From Spisula solida (Eukaryota > Mollusca > Bivalvia > Venerida > Mactridae), in NCBI GenBank assembly GCA_947247005.1, contig OX365945.1, forward strand, positions 16,870,501 through 16,934,500: a DNA stretch of 64,000 nt, written 5' to 3'. The notes beneath the pieces are model-generated. The model searched no databases and was not told the origin of the DNA. It was given only the letters and a program-made list of their open reading frames with translations. Both the position numbers and the translations under genes were made by a program. The stretch's first letter is position 1; each line of letters begins with the position of its first letter. Shown here one piece after another: positions 44,437 to 56,407 of the stretch.

Positions 44437-44575
44437 CAAAAAAATTTCCCCTTAACATGGCGTATATTTCATAGAAATCGATGAAGAATTAAAGTACTAA
44501 TGGCTACGTGTGTTCCAATGTTTACAAATTTCTACTTGGGACTGTAGCCAAAAACCACGTGGAATTTTTACACTG
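44437..44575. mobile_element. Partial second copy of the 13-kb MITE
   Basis: TTTCCCCTTAACATGGCGTA, TAGAAATCGATG and CTGTAGCCAAAAACCACGTG match the right half of the element at 13026-13444, ending in CACTG. The left end was not found, so it is 5'-truncated or diverged. Confidence 0.65.
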
Positions 44576-45469
44576 AATATACTGAGTTGTTAATTTGCAT
44601 TTATACATTACTTATACTATACCCTTTTTACCCAGATAAACTTACATGATTGGATAATCTCGACATGAATGCAAAATGGCCGACATGAAAAATGAGGTTA
44701 GTACATTGTTTTCGCAATATTTTCCATATAATCTATCCAGATTGTTTATTTCAATATTACAAATTCAAAATAGAAATTATGTAGAAAATGTACTATTTGC
44801 ACTAAACAATTGGCATATAGGTAATATTTTACACTATGAAAAGCATTAAAGAATGTGTGGATTTTACATTTGTGAATGAGTTTTGTGCTTAAAAACGTTG
44901 TCAAACTAATTTATTGGACTCTATGTACTGGATATTATTTCGGAAGATTCGGCAGTTGTATCAATTATGCTTTTCAATTCTTTTTTAAATTTTAGACCAA
45001 TTTACTCTCATCAACCATAATTCAAACGTGTAATGTATTTTTGTTGGATACTGACCAACATGATTGTTAAATTTTTGAGGATACTGACCAACATGATTGT
45101 CGATAATAACGAACTTTACCAATTGAATTATTGCCAATGGGATTCTTAAGGTACAAATAATTGTACATTAAACAATTGTGCTCATGAATTGTGGTGACAG
45201 GTGTATTACCTCACTACCAGTCTATATCACATGCTCTGGGAACATTTGATAAAAAAGGTTAATTCTGTTTTAAGAAAAATAAAGCAAGTGTTTAGAAGGT
45301 TTTAAGTATATGTTTTTTCTGCTATATTTTCTGCTATCTTTTGTTAAAATTCATAATAAGTCAGGACAGCTAAATTTAACACATGTATCTAAATGTGCAA
45401 AATTCACCGGGAATAAGGTATACTTATTTTGTATATGTTTGTATAGTTTCTTCCTCTTGCGTATGTTTT

Positions 45470-46165
45470 ATACATTATTCTAACACGATCTGCGGATTAA
45501 TCCATATACACAAAGAGGAAACCAGGGTATATATTATTACAGCAACCAAATATATCTGTCAAATTGGCTGGTACTATTTACGCCCCGTATTATGTGACAT
45601 ATTTATGAATGAATGAATGTTAACTTTATAGTAAAAACTTCAACGAGTTGCGCATAAGGCAAGCGGCACGAGTATCAAGTGTTACAGCAATGACGCATTT
45701 ATTTTTAGAAACTCCAATATAATCTCGACACTACGTTTCATAAAAAACTTCTGATTATCAAAACATTTATATTTTTCATTTCATGCAATAGATACCTTAT
45801 ACTCATGTTATTAAAATTGATTCAATGTTAAAAATGTGTACTTCCCTTTAGAAAATTACTATGCTCGTTTCGATTAACGAGGGAGGTAATTGTACCAGGT
45901 AACAGCAAATCAATTTCAGCATGGAATTATGTTCAATGTAAAATGGGTGAAAATAGAAGGCGCGCAGTTAAATAGTACGTGATATTATCGTGTTTATAAT
46001 CGAAATAAAAACTCTGTTCTTGTAATTTGTCGGTGAATAAAACACAGGTACTCGTTCGGATGCAGAAAATTAAATCACTCGTGCTACGAACTCGTGATTT
46101 AATTTTTTGGGATCCGAACTCCTGCCCATGTTTTATTCACCGACAAAATACAATAACAGCTTTAT
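45470..46165 (+). repeat. Family-B repeat (copy 2)
   Basis: Same order of blocks as 32045-32750 with more divergence, including ATTTACGCCCCGTATTATGT and GAAGGCGCGCAGTTAAATAG. The palindromic end has the outer sequences TGTCGGTGAATAAAACACAG and TTTTATTCACCGACAAAATA. Confidence 0.75.
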
Positions 46166-47079
46166 TTCTTAATTTTACCACCAGTCATAAATTGCTATCA
46201 TAGTTGATCCACATTCATATGTTGGAATTTGTGTTGTAGCCAACTATGATATCATTTATCTCACATATGCTTTTTATGTATTGCTCACGATCTTGGATGT
46301 GCAGTCTCAAGCTGGGTCGAACTTGTATGGAATGAGGAACAACAGAACACAAAGTGTTGAATTAAAATGGGCATTCATTTTTAAAATGCCATAACACCAT
46401 AAGATAAGGCAAACTATTTGTTTATGTTCTGAAATGACATAACTGGGCGAACAATTATGCCTAACTTGAAGAGGATGCGCTGGAGGAGGTGGATCAAATG
46501 TGTATTCGCTGGGATTCTACCCACGCGAAAAATAATGGAAGCTATGGTTTTAAAGCTCATTCATTGATTATACTAGGTCATGTGACATAGCGGTCTGACA
46601 ATTGGCGTAACGCTAAAATCCTATAGTGGTCGTACCTGACCGTTCTTAGTCATGAATGTACTAAAATGCTTTCCATTGACATAAATAGTTTTTAGTCCGT
46701 AAATTGTTATATGTATACAAATCGATGTGTAAGAAAACCCAATAATTGGTGACAACTTTCATTTGAATATAGCTTCTGACATATGCGCCGTCTGTGTTAA
46801 TAATTGATTCCTAAGAGTGCAGCTTATATAAAGTAAGCATGTTTATGTGTATTGCTAAATCACTTGATAGAAAATATGCCCATATGATTATTAAATTATG
46901 CGAACATTGACAACCATGGAAACCGACAAATTTGAGCCAAATTTGTGTATGTTTCAATACTTTATTCACCTTTTTATCATGTGTAGTAACAACAAATCAA
47001 TAGAATTGACACAAATATATTATTATTTTTTTTATAAATATTTGCAATGAACTTATTTAAGAAATAAAAATCTGTTCGC
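46166..47079. other. Intergenic stretch
   Basis: No gene seen. An imperfect inverted repeat around CAACTATGATATCA and TGCTATCATAGTTG lies near 46190-46255. Confidence 0.3.
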
Positions 47080-47605
47080 GTATTTCGTCGGTGATTAAAA
47101 CATGCGCATTAGTTTTTATTTCGATTCTAAATACGATAATATCCCGCACTATTTAACTGCGCGCATTCCATTTTCACCCATTTGACATTTAACATAATTC
47201 CACGCTGAAATTGAATGGCTTATTAGCTGGTACAATTACCTCCCTAGTTAATGAAAACGACCTTCGTAATTTTCTGAAGGAAATAACACATTTTAAACAT
47301 TGAAACAAGTATAGTGTATCTATTTCATGAAATGAAAAATATAAAATGAATTGATTATCAGAATTTTTTATGAATCTTAATTTCGAGAGTTAATTGGAGT
47401 TTCTAAAAATAGATGCGTCATAGCTGTTACACTGGATACTCGTGCAACTCGTGGTCCGTTGAAGTTTTTGCGTTCATTCATTCATAAATATGTTACGTGA
47501 TACGGGGCGTAAATAGCAACAGCCAATTTGATACCATGTTTTATTGCGGTAATATTACATGGCCTGGTCTACTCTATGTTTATATGGATTAATCCGCAGA
47601 TCGTG
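47080..47605 (-). repeat. Family-B repeat (copy 3, inverted)
   Basis: The reverse complement carries ATTCTAACACGATCTGCGGA, TTTACGCCCCGTATCACGTA and GGAATGCGCGCAGTTAAATA in the family order. The palindromic end is truncated. It lies between two plus-strand copies, 0.9 and 0.8 kb away. Confidence 0.72.
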
Positions 47606-47639
47606 TTAGAATACGTTATACATGTCTAAATCTAATAAA

Positions 47640-47930
47640 GCTTTGTCCCGTATTTTAAAGGGGTACACTCTATAGTGAGATTGTGCAATTTTCTTCAAAC
47701 GTGTTTTTGTCTTCAAAGTTGTTGGATAAAATGAGCATTGTATTATGGTGTACTACATTAACTCTTGATAGACAAAAATTGATATTACAAAGCAAATTTA
47801 TCAACGCATGACATGAATTTATTGCAAATCTTGGGCGTTCATTAACAAAGTCAACATGGCATAACCAGTCAAACAGACAGACGGACGGGTGGACAAGGTG
47901 ATTACTATAGGGCCCCACAAATTAATAATT
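47640..47930. repeat. Dispersed repeat with GACGGACGGG motif
   Basis: The segment ends AACAGACAGACGGACGGGTG, ACAAGGTGATTACTATAGGG and CCCC. This simple-repeat-bearing block is typical of dispersed mollusc repeats; no second copy lies in this window. Non-coding. Confidence 0.4.
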
Positions 47931-48162
47931 ATGAACCATATTATAAGGATGGGAAAAGTGAATGAAATATGGGGACCAGGCTAAACGCTGTTAGCATGTC
48001 TTGAATTGTGCCAAATTGCATTTCTAAGTCACAAAGGGGACATATTTTCAACAAAATGCTTGATAGAGTTACCTATACATGTGCAGGTGTTGGCGTCATG
48101 ATGGTGATCAAGTATGCACAGTATCAAAGCAACATATCAATGTACTTTGAAGATATTAGAGG

Positions 48163-50118
48163 TTATTAAGAATTTGCAAAAATCTTATGTATGTACTTTA
48201 GTTCATGAAAATAACTATACATATATACACATGTAATTCTATTTCTCTGTACTCATTGAGATTACAATTTAGTAACTATAAGAATATAGATCAATGAATC
48301 ATCAAAGACGAAAGTTTTGATTTCATTAGAGTCTCCATCCTTTATGGATTTGTTTGTCTATGTTATACATGCAATTGCATTTAAGTAAATATACAAGAAT
48401 AAGTGTATTTATTATTCTAACTCGATCTGCAGATTAATCAACATACGCATAGAGGAAACCAGGATATGTATTATTACCGCAACAAAATATACCTGTCAAA
48501 TTGCCTACTACTATTTACGCCCCGTATCACGTGACATATTTATGAATGAATGAACGTAAACTTTATAGTAAAAATTTAAACCAACTGCGAATAAGTGCTA
48601 CAGCAATGACGCATCTATTTTTAGAAATTCCGACATATTCTGATTATCAATTCATTTATATTTTTCATTTCTTGCAATAGATACCTTATACTCGTGTTGT
48701 TAAAACTGATTCAATGTTTAAAATGTGTTCTTTCCTTCATAAAATTACAATGCTCGTTTTCATTAACGAGTGAGGTACTTGTACCGGCTAATAGCCACAG
48801 AATTTCAGCGTGGAATTATGTTCAATGTCAAATGGGTGAAAATGGAATGCGCGCAGTTAAATAGTACGGGATATCATCGTGTTTAGAATCGAAATAAAAA
48901 CTCTGTTTTGTATTTGTCGGTGAATAAAACACAGGGACTCGTTCGGATGCGGACTTGTGATTTATTTTTTTCGAATCCGAACTCCTGCCCATGTTTTATT
49001 CGCCGACAAAATACAAGAGCAGATTTATATTTCTTAAATACAAAATGTTCTCAATTAGTGTCTTAACAATAATTATCATCAACTTAACGTCCAAAATATG
49101 AGTTATCATTTTATTTAAGAAATAACGAATATGTGACCATATTTTATTGCGTAATAAAATATAGGCACGAGTGTTGATGCGTAGTAATTAAATCACGAGT
49201 GCGTCTCAAACAGCAAAATAGCAGGAGCTTCCGGGGGCCTCTGGCCCCATGGTCCCCCAGCCAAGGTTTCGCTCTGGACCCACCGGGGGCCCTCGCGGCC
49301 CCCTGGCCCCCAGCCGCTATTACGGTTAAAAAATTGGCCCGACAGAATTTTGAGCCAGAGCTAGCCCTGAGTTATAACATCATAATTAAGTGTATGTGGC
49401 GACTCTTAAGTTTCTACTCATCCAGTGTTCAGTCAGCGAAGCTCTTTCATTGAACCAACAAGGAGACCAGTCTTACATTGATGCAGAGAACCGGGTTGTC
49501 GAGTTGGCGAGGCCCACGTACCACTATAATACACAATATAAACGTGTAGGTTTTGGTCCCTACAAGGCACAAGACAAAGAATCTCAACTGCCCAAATTAA
49601 TCTAAAGGCACCCTAGATTTTTTAATCAGAGCTAAGCCCACATATCTAATTTGACATCCCTTAGCATTAACATTGAGAAGGAGTAGTACGTTAGTAGGGA
49701 TCTTAAGTTATGTGTTAACCTTAAACAACATAACTGTTTTATTTTATGCTGAACGTCTATCGTTTCTTTTTATCTGTTCAACGTATTTATTTTTCTTTCT
49801 AGCATGTATTTTTATCCTAGGCCTTTTTTAGTCAAGTCAGATATATACCTATGCATATTCCCCATTTGTTAAGGCTGCTTTTTAGCACATTCGTATATCC
49901 TTTTTTATTTTACTTTTCAGTAATTTTACTTTTTTTCAAAATTATACAAACGCGAAATAAGAGTCGCATAATTTAATATATACAATCCTATTACCAACAT
50001 AATTACACATATCATAAAGTTTAAACCTCTACTAAATATCTCTGATGTCTATCATTAGTTCCGTTGACTAAGTACAAAAAGGTACAAATATATATAACAC
50101 CCAACTACTCATATCTTT
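48163..50118 (+). repeat. Segmental duplication, copy 2 (empty site for the LINE)
   Basis: Matches 31802-35603 in order. At 49965-49985 the sequence CGCATAATTTAATATATACA runs straight through the point where copy 1 has the GATA tract and LINE. It carries extra sequence at 49120-49375, with a GC-rich part (CTTCCGGGGGCCTCTGGCCC) unlike its surroundings. Confidence 0.88.
49390..49605 (+). other. Duplicated 71-codon open frame, copy 2
   Basis: Second copy of the frame at 32790-33005, differing by one residue (ELARP instead of ELARL) and keeping the same stop. Unknown function. The downstream 3' region is also conserved, so preservation may simply reflect a recent duplication. Confidence 0.4.
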
Positions 50119-50696
50119 CATATAAAATTAAATCAAATATTTCCTATAACAAGTGTATGAGTATGAGTGTATGTTTGTGTGCGTATTCATGAGTGCGGGG
50201 TGTGCGTGTATCGATTAGTGTCACTGTGTAGAGTATACGTACTATGAATAAATGTCACAATATCCTTCGTATGACGATGTACATTTCAAGTAAATAATAA
50301 ACTGATTATGATTTTTAGTTGTTAGATAGAACAACTAAATTCATACACACGTTTCTATAATCGCTCATAGTTAAGTGATGAAACTACTTTTATTCCCACG
50401 CCACCGGTCAGCCAGTAGTAATATTGCGTAACTACCTACGCGGATGTAAACCGGACATGCAAAATATTTTTTAATTCATGCTGATCACATCGATCTTTGT
50501 CGCATTGCAATATTTTATTATCGGAGGAAGCAGAAACATCCCACATTTCATGGTGAACGCAAGATAATTGAGACCATACAATACTATTTTAAACATTACA
50601 TTAAGATATATTTATATCATGCTAGAAAGCTACGTATATCTTCAAGTACTAGTATATACGGATAGTAGTTTACAACAAGACACTCAAGCATGTATT

Positions 50697-51130
50697 ATTA
50701 AAGGTTTTAACGCGATCTGCGGATTAATCCATATACGCATAGAGGAACATTACCGCAACAAAATACACCTAACAACTTGGCTGGTACTATTTACGCCCCT
50801 CAAACAGCAAATTGGTCATACTTGTTTGTGCTCTCAAAAATGATAAACAACTCAATAAAATACATAATAAGCGTTTATTGAATATACTGTTACAGTTGTT
50901 TCTGCAGAAAAACAAATTAAACTCCAGAAATATGCTTCGTTTCTTCACAAAACATCGAGCATCAGCAAGTGCGATTTAAAAGAAGTTCACTGAAATAAAT
51001 ATCACGTGACATATTTATGAATGAATGAACGTAAACATTGTAGTAATAACTTCAACAAGTTATGAATGAGGCAAGTTGCACGAGTATCCCGTGTTACAGC
51101 AAAGACGCACCTATTTTTAGAAACCCCATT
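50697..51130 (+). repeat. Family-B repeat (copy 5), interrupted
   Basis: Starts AACGCGATCTGCGGATTAAT, breaks after ATTTACGCCCC at about 50799, and resumes at ATCACGTGACATATTTATGA at about 51001. Roughly 200 bp is therefore inserted. It is then cut at about 51135 by the 3' end of a LINE. Confidence 0.7.
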
Positions 51131-51135
51131 ATACT

Positions 51136-52755
51136 TTTCTTCTTCCGTAAAATGGGTAGAAATCCTTCTGGCATGTCTAGTACCCAGCGATAAAAACTGT
51201 CATGCCCGCCCAAACAGTTGAATATGTATTTACAGGTTGAAACTATTTATATGGACTGGTGATCTAGTGGCCGACTGGTAGAGAAATCACTGTATCTCCG
51301 GGTACTGTATGTGACCATTGCCGGTAGCTTGTTCGATTCCAATATGGTTCCTGTGAAGAATGGGTTCCTGTATGCGGCCTCTGGTGCTGTTAACTGCTTG
51401 AGGCGGTTAACTCCCCATGTGCGTAAGTCTGCCCACTGGAGTGGGTGCTCTGGTACCTCGACTAGTCCGTTGTTAATCTTGAAAATCATAGTAATTCTGG
51501 CAAGGTATCTCCGGTGTTGCAGTGGTTGCAATCCAAGGTCGGTAAGCATCTGTAATACAGTCGGGCGTACGGTCTGTGTATTTCTGTGTGGTGAAGCGCG
51601 CTGACTTCCGCTGGACTTGTTCCAAAGGGCATATTTGGCTGTAACTGGATCCCAAACGGTGGATGCATTTTCCGGGATCGGCCTCACCATGGTGCTGTAA
51701 GCTGCTGCCTTGACATTGGGTGTACAGTCTGTTAAGTTGCGTTTTACGAAGCATAGTGTCTTGTTCGCCTTTGATGCTGTGCTGTTGATATGTTTCGTCC
51801 AAGTTAGATTGTTGCTGATGGTAATTCCGAGATATTTCTTCTTCAGTTGATAAAATGTGTCCATGGAGTTTGTATTGTGTGTTGATAAGGTATCTCTAGT
51901 TCTTACATATATGGATGACTGTAAATTTTTCGGGGTGGAACTTCATCTGCCAATCACTCTCCCACTTCTCCAGTGCTGCAATGTCCTTTTGTAGGAGTTC
52001 TGCATACTTGTTGTTCTGGATATGTCGGAAGAGGAGGCTATCGTCGGCGGATATGTTGTTTCTGATGATGTTACCCTTGCTGGCAGGTCGTTGATATACG
52101 CTAGAAACAACAGTGGCCCGTTGGATACCGTAGTGGTGGAGTTTTATCAGAAGGATCTGATGGGGTACTCTGTCAAACGCCTTTGCACAGTCCAACAGAA
52201 TGACGTCCAACTGTCCTCTGCCACGCAGTCTGCTGGCAATGGATTGTATCGTCAACATCAACTGTGATTCACATCAACGTCTGGCGCGGAATCCGTGTAG
52301 GTGTTGGGTGAGGATCTTGTTTTGCTCGATGAAATTCATAACGGAGCTGTATACTATGTGTTCAAGGACCTTGCACACAACAGAGGTCAGTGACCCGGGT
52401 CTGTAGTTGACTGTTTCTCGCCCTAGGGACAACCATAGCTTTTCTCCAGTCTTGGGGTACCATCTTGTCATCAAGTGAGCGTTTGAATAGCCGTGTCAGA
52501 ATAGGTGCTAACTCGTCAGCTGCTATCTTTTGTATGGCTGTGGGGATGTTGTCTGCTCTCGTAGCTTTCTGTTGGTTAAGACTGTTGAGCTTTTTTCGTA
52601 CTCCATTGCAGTGAATCTGGATGTCTTTCATAGTTGGGTATTTGCTGGGTCCTATATCTTGCATGGAGTGAAGGTCTTCCTCGATGAAGACAGAGCTGAA
52701 TTGCTGGTTCAAGATTTCAGATTTCGCATCTCTGTTACAGTACCGTCAGCGTGAA
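51136..52755 (-). mobile_element. LINE (jockey/CR1-like) reverse transcriptase, internally deleted
   Basis: The minus-strand fragments are LNQQFSSVFIEEDL and KATRADNIPTAIQK (52712-52362), VNYRPGSLTSVVCKVLEHIV (52474-52274), LDVILLDCAKAFDRVPHQ, then HYGIQ joined almost directly to a frame-shifted GPLLFLAYINDL and ADDSLLF (52261-51896). The C-terminal LGITISNNLTWTKHINSTAS and PVTAKYALWN follow (51864-51247). About 50 residues between the HYGIQ and GPLLF motifs are missing. Several frameshifts disable it. The 3'UTR runs to about 51136. Confidence 0.87.
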
Positions 52756-52849
52756 GGTTCCGCGTTATCGTGTATTTTCACCGACGCAAATCGCTTTTTA
52801 AGCGTGAAACGAGAACCGGTAAACGTGAAAGCATTTTCGATACTCTGGA

Positions 52850-52965
52850 ATGTGTATCCGTGAAAGCGTGTAGAACCGTGTAGAAGCGTGAATTTGTGTG
52901 TAGAAGCGTGAAATAGCGTGTAGAAGCGTGAATTAGCGTGTAGAAGCCTGAATTATAGTTATCGA
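52850..52965. repeat. 20-bp tandem repeat (AGCGTGTAGAAGCGTGAATT)
   Basis: About five or six copies of a 20-bp unit with variants AACCGTGTAGAAGCGTGAAT and AGCGTGTAGAAGCCTGAATT. Upstream single GTGAAAGC motifs look like decayed copies. Confidence 0.8.
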
Positions 52966-55065
52966 GGTCAGTATAATTATCCTTTAATAATAGTTCGGTC
53001 AAGAATAGAAGAATATGTTCCGGATATGAACTCATCAGTTCAAAACAAGCAAATCTTCCGATTCTGCACGAGAAGAATAATGGCGCCGTCAGTGAACTTT
53101 ATTGTTAATTTCAAACCGTTGAAACGTGGATTTATAACTATGACATGTGATTCAAAGTATGATGGATGGTTGGAGGCGAACATAAGTACAGGTAAAGTGA
53201 TATTCCAGTCGTATACATAGTTGATCCTTTAGTGAAAGTGCTTGACTTACAGAATATCTGTAAATTTACAGAAAGTTCAATCTCATGATCTGTAAATTTA
53301 CAGATTATAAAAATGGAAGTTAGAGTATATAATTTGAGATATAAACACTGATTCATTTTAATTGGGACGTTATACGATGAAATTCGTCGAACAAAGATGC
53401 TTTTATGAATTTCAAAAATGAAAAATATCCAATATTTCAAAGTCAATATTTTGGAAAATGAAACAACATTGTTTGCCTTCAATAATGGTTTAGATCTACT
53501 TTCAATATTTAACTAAATAAAACTGCGATTTTGGACTTATACTTGTTTTCTTGTAATTTGAGACCTCTATTCTGTAAATTAACAGATAATCTGTAAATAA
53601 AGCACTTTACTAGACCTGTTAACAAATTGCTTCAAATTTTTAGGGAATCATCTAGCCCAGCTAGGGCGGAATAGCAGGACACAATGCCCTGTCTCGTTTA
53701 CTAACGCCCAGCACCTAGTCCAAGGTCTTTGACGATGATCATTCCATTTCATCGTCAAAGCTGTCTGTTCTTTGAAACCCAACAGCTGAACATAACAGTT
53801 TGAGTCTCGTTCGTTTTATGACAAAACGCACGTTTTCAACAAAATAATCCAGTGTTTCTTTTGACTTTTGGGGGAAAGAGGTCCGGGCCCATAGGAGGGA
53901 GAAAATTAATGCGCGCAAAAGCTGAAAGGGGAATTTTCACTTATTGTTAAATTCTCCCTTAAATGTCTAGAGTATGATTGTTAATTGGTGGTATTTATTT
54001 GTGCAAATAGGAGTTAAATGATTTATAGCAACAATAACGCGTTTGTTTCTTATGTATAGGCATATAAAAGGGTTTTATTTAATTTTAAGACGTTTTCGAC
54101 CATGTTTCATCAAATAACAGGTTTTTCGAAAACAGCTCTCGCAGGCACCTGCGATAAATTAATTATTCAAAAATGCTACTGAAGCTGATCAAACGCGGAA
54201 GTAAATAAACTTTAAGCGATGTATGATTATCCAGTGACATTTTTCCTTCTTTATTAGGGTCCGGTAAACAGACCCTTTCCCAACTGCTAATAGGCTATAA
54301 TTTCCCCAAATTTCTGTACTGTTACTGTGTTTGAAATGTTGTTTAGTGACAACGGGTGTGTTTCCGTTAATAATGCAATTAGCAAAATAACGGATTATGA
54401 CACAATTTCGTAAAAGTATTGGTCATACACCTATAAAACTAAAAAATCTATCTTAGAGAAGCCTAATGGGAATATTTGTATCGGTGGATTTCTGCTTTTA
54501 AACGCGTCCATGATGACAAGATGGCCAATCTTACCTCAGAAACAGGAAAGTTTCGTCGGTTAAACACCTGTTGGACGGTGAACACTACTTGAAGAAAAGC
54601 GCATATTGTAAATACGAGATCATGCGAAATTATCGTGGATATAGCATTTAACATCACTACGGAACATCTAGTGTGCTTGCATGACTTTATTGTTCCAAAA
54701 CGATGATCAAATGGAGAAACAGTGTCGCATTTAGGAGCGAAAATGGCGTAACGTCGTAATATTTTGACGTCGACTTGGGCCGACTCGCGTTACACATACT
54801 TATTAAAACACTAATAGTATGTAAACCTTTCGTCGCAACAAGTTGAAATTTCGTATGTGAATAAAGGAATGGTGTGAATGTATTCCTGTAAGTTTTCATC
54901 AATATCAGTTCATCAGTTTTCCAGCAATAACGATCGTCCGGGTATTAAATGAACAACCCTCGTATACTGAATGGCAATTTGTTGACGTGACCAAATTCGC
55001 GATTGTGGCTTATGGTGTGTATTTTAGGACTGAAGTGTTGATGTACCCTGAATGTAAAATATATA
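52966..55065. other. Intergenic stretch
   Basis: No gene supported. Three short palindromes CTGTAAATTTACAG or partial forms occur at 53255-53310, with a related one near 53570-53600. A hairpin-like CATCGTCAAAG / CTTTGACGATG pair lies at 53725-53765. Confidence 0.4.
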
Positions 55066-55073
55066 TTAGCTAC

Positions 55074-55714
55074 TAGGGCTGCGTACCGGTTTCCAATATA
55101 AATCAAATACCGGTATTTTGTGTTCGATCGATACATCGTATCGAACGTGTCCGTATCGGTCAAAACATCGATCAACATTAATACACAACAAAATACCCAT
55201 TTTCAGTTAAATTTTTGGTAGTCTTTTTGTATCACCAAGTCAAAATGAAAGGCAGTTTCTTGGCAGTTTTTAGCCTTCACATTTCTTGTTTTTAACAGTT
55301 ATTTAGAAGTTCACTAACCTTAAAGAGCTAGCAGTAGCATAGTAAAAATTCGGCAGTTTTTTAGGCATCACAGTTTGATAACAGTTTCTAAGCAGTACTC
55401 AAGCAGTTCAAAGGCAGTTCACAGGCAGTTATTTTCACGAAATATGCAAATTAGATTCCAATTTTAAAACAAGAATCTGCTTTGCAAACTACTCATGCAA
55501 TTTAAACATAAATAGGTTGTTTATCACATATTTCAAGCCTGACGTTATCGTGTTCCGCAAGTTAAATATATGTTGTAAGTCTGAAAGTGCCTATATATTT
55601 ACAGTTTTTAAATCGTTTATTGTCCAAACAAAATATCAAATGATATATCGAATATCGATCATTTTGTATCGATACAAATATCGTATCGATCATTTTAACT
55701 GACACACAGTCCTA
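55074..55714. mobile_element. hAT-type MITE, 641 bp, 8-bp target duplication TTAGCTAC
   Basis: TAGGGCTGCG at the left and CACAGTCCTA at the right are the short inverted ends typical of hAT elements. TTAGCTAC occurs directly outside both (55066-55073 and 55715-55722), the 8-bp duplication of that superfamily. Inside the ends are inverted TATCGAT-rich blocks (ATACATCGTATCGAAC and GTATCGATACAAATATCG). No transposase. Confidence 0.88.
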
Positions 55715-55734
55715 TTAGCTACTAAAGTTTTCAA

Positions 55735-55880
55735 ATGAAGGGGACTAAAGGTTTGTCCCTCCATCTGCCTGTCTTGTCTGTCTGTCCATCAAAAAATCTC
55801 GATCTTCACATAACGCAAACAGTTTCTAAGCTTGGTTTAAGAAATAGGACTTCTGTATTGCCTGCAATTCTTAATGACTT
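55735..55880 (+). repeat. AGTCCCC/GGGGACT repeat (degraded third copy)
   Basis: GGGGACTAAAGGTTTGTCCC, GTCTGTCTGTCC, CATAACGCAAACAGTTTCTA and ACTTCTGTATTGCCTGCAAT align with blocks of the copy at 19412-19691. It follows the hAT MITE directly. Confidence 0.6.
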
Positions 55881-56398
55881 GTTGTAACACAAATCAATTG
55901 CATTTTCACATTCAAGACGTTACCGCGGTGGTACCCCGGTCTGAAAGAATATTCTACCAGTGTGACGCCCGAGTAGCTTAGCTGCTAGGGTAATATTTCC
56001 CGTTTAATACGGTATCATTAGGGTAGGGCCCGGGTAAAGTACGGTTAGGTCCTGGTTATTGCCGGTTGTGTGACGGTGACAGTTTCGCCACAGCTGTGCC
56101 CGGGTGACACGCTGGTGCTACCTGGAAGTCACTAGATACGATATATGAACTTGGGTAAAAGGCGGGAACAGCATCAGCTGTCATTAAGCTGATAATCATA
56201 TCAAGCCATGCCACAAAATAAGAATCCAGCTAAGAAATGCATGCCGGTTGAGCATGATGAACTAGAAGCAGAATCAGGCGATTATTCCGCTGGTGGGAGA
56301 TGAGTGGTGGAAAGAGAGCATTCACTTACGCCGACGTAAACTCTGCTCTCTCCGCGGTCTTATATCATATCTCTGGTATGCTACGATTTATTATAGTA

Positions 56399-56407
56399 CA
56401 CGTAAGG
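56399..56407 (+). other. Target-site duplication CACGTAAGG (left)
   Basis: Nine bases identical to 61404-61412, directly outside the foldback element. A 9-bp duplication is what Mutator-type and Drosophila FB-type elements generate. Confidence 0.85.

Noticed and set aside
51311..52267. Plus-strand open frames over the 52-kb LINE
   Set aside because: They are antisense shadows of the minus-strand reverse transcriptase.
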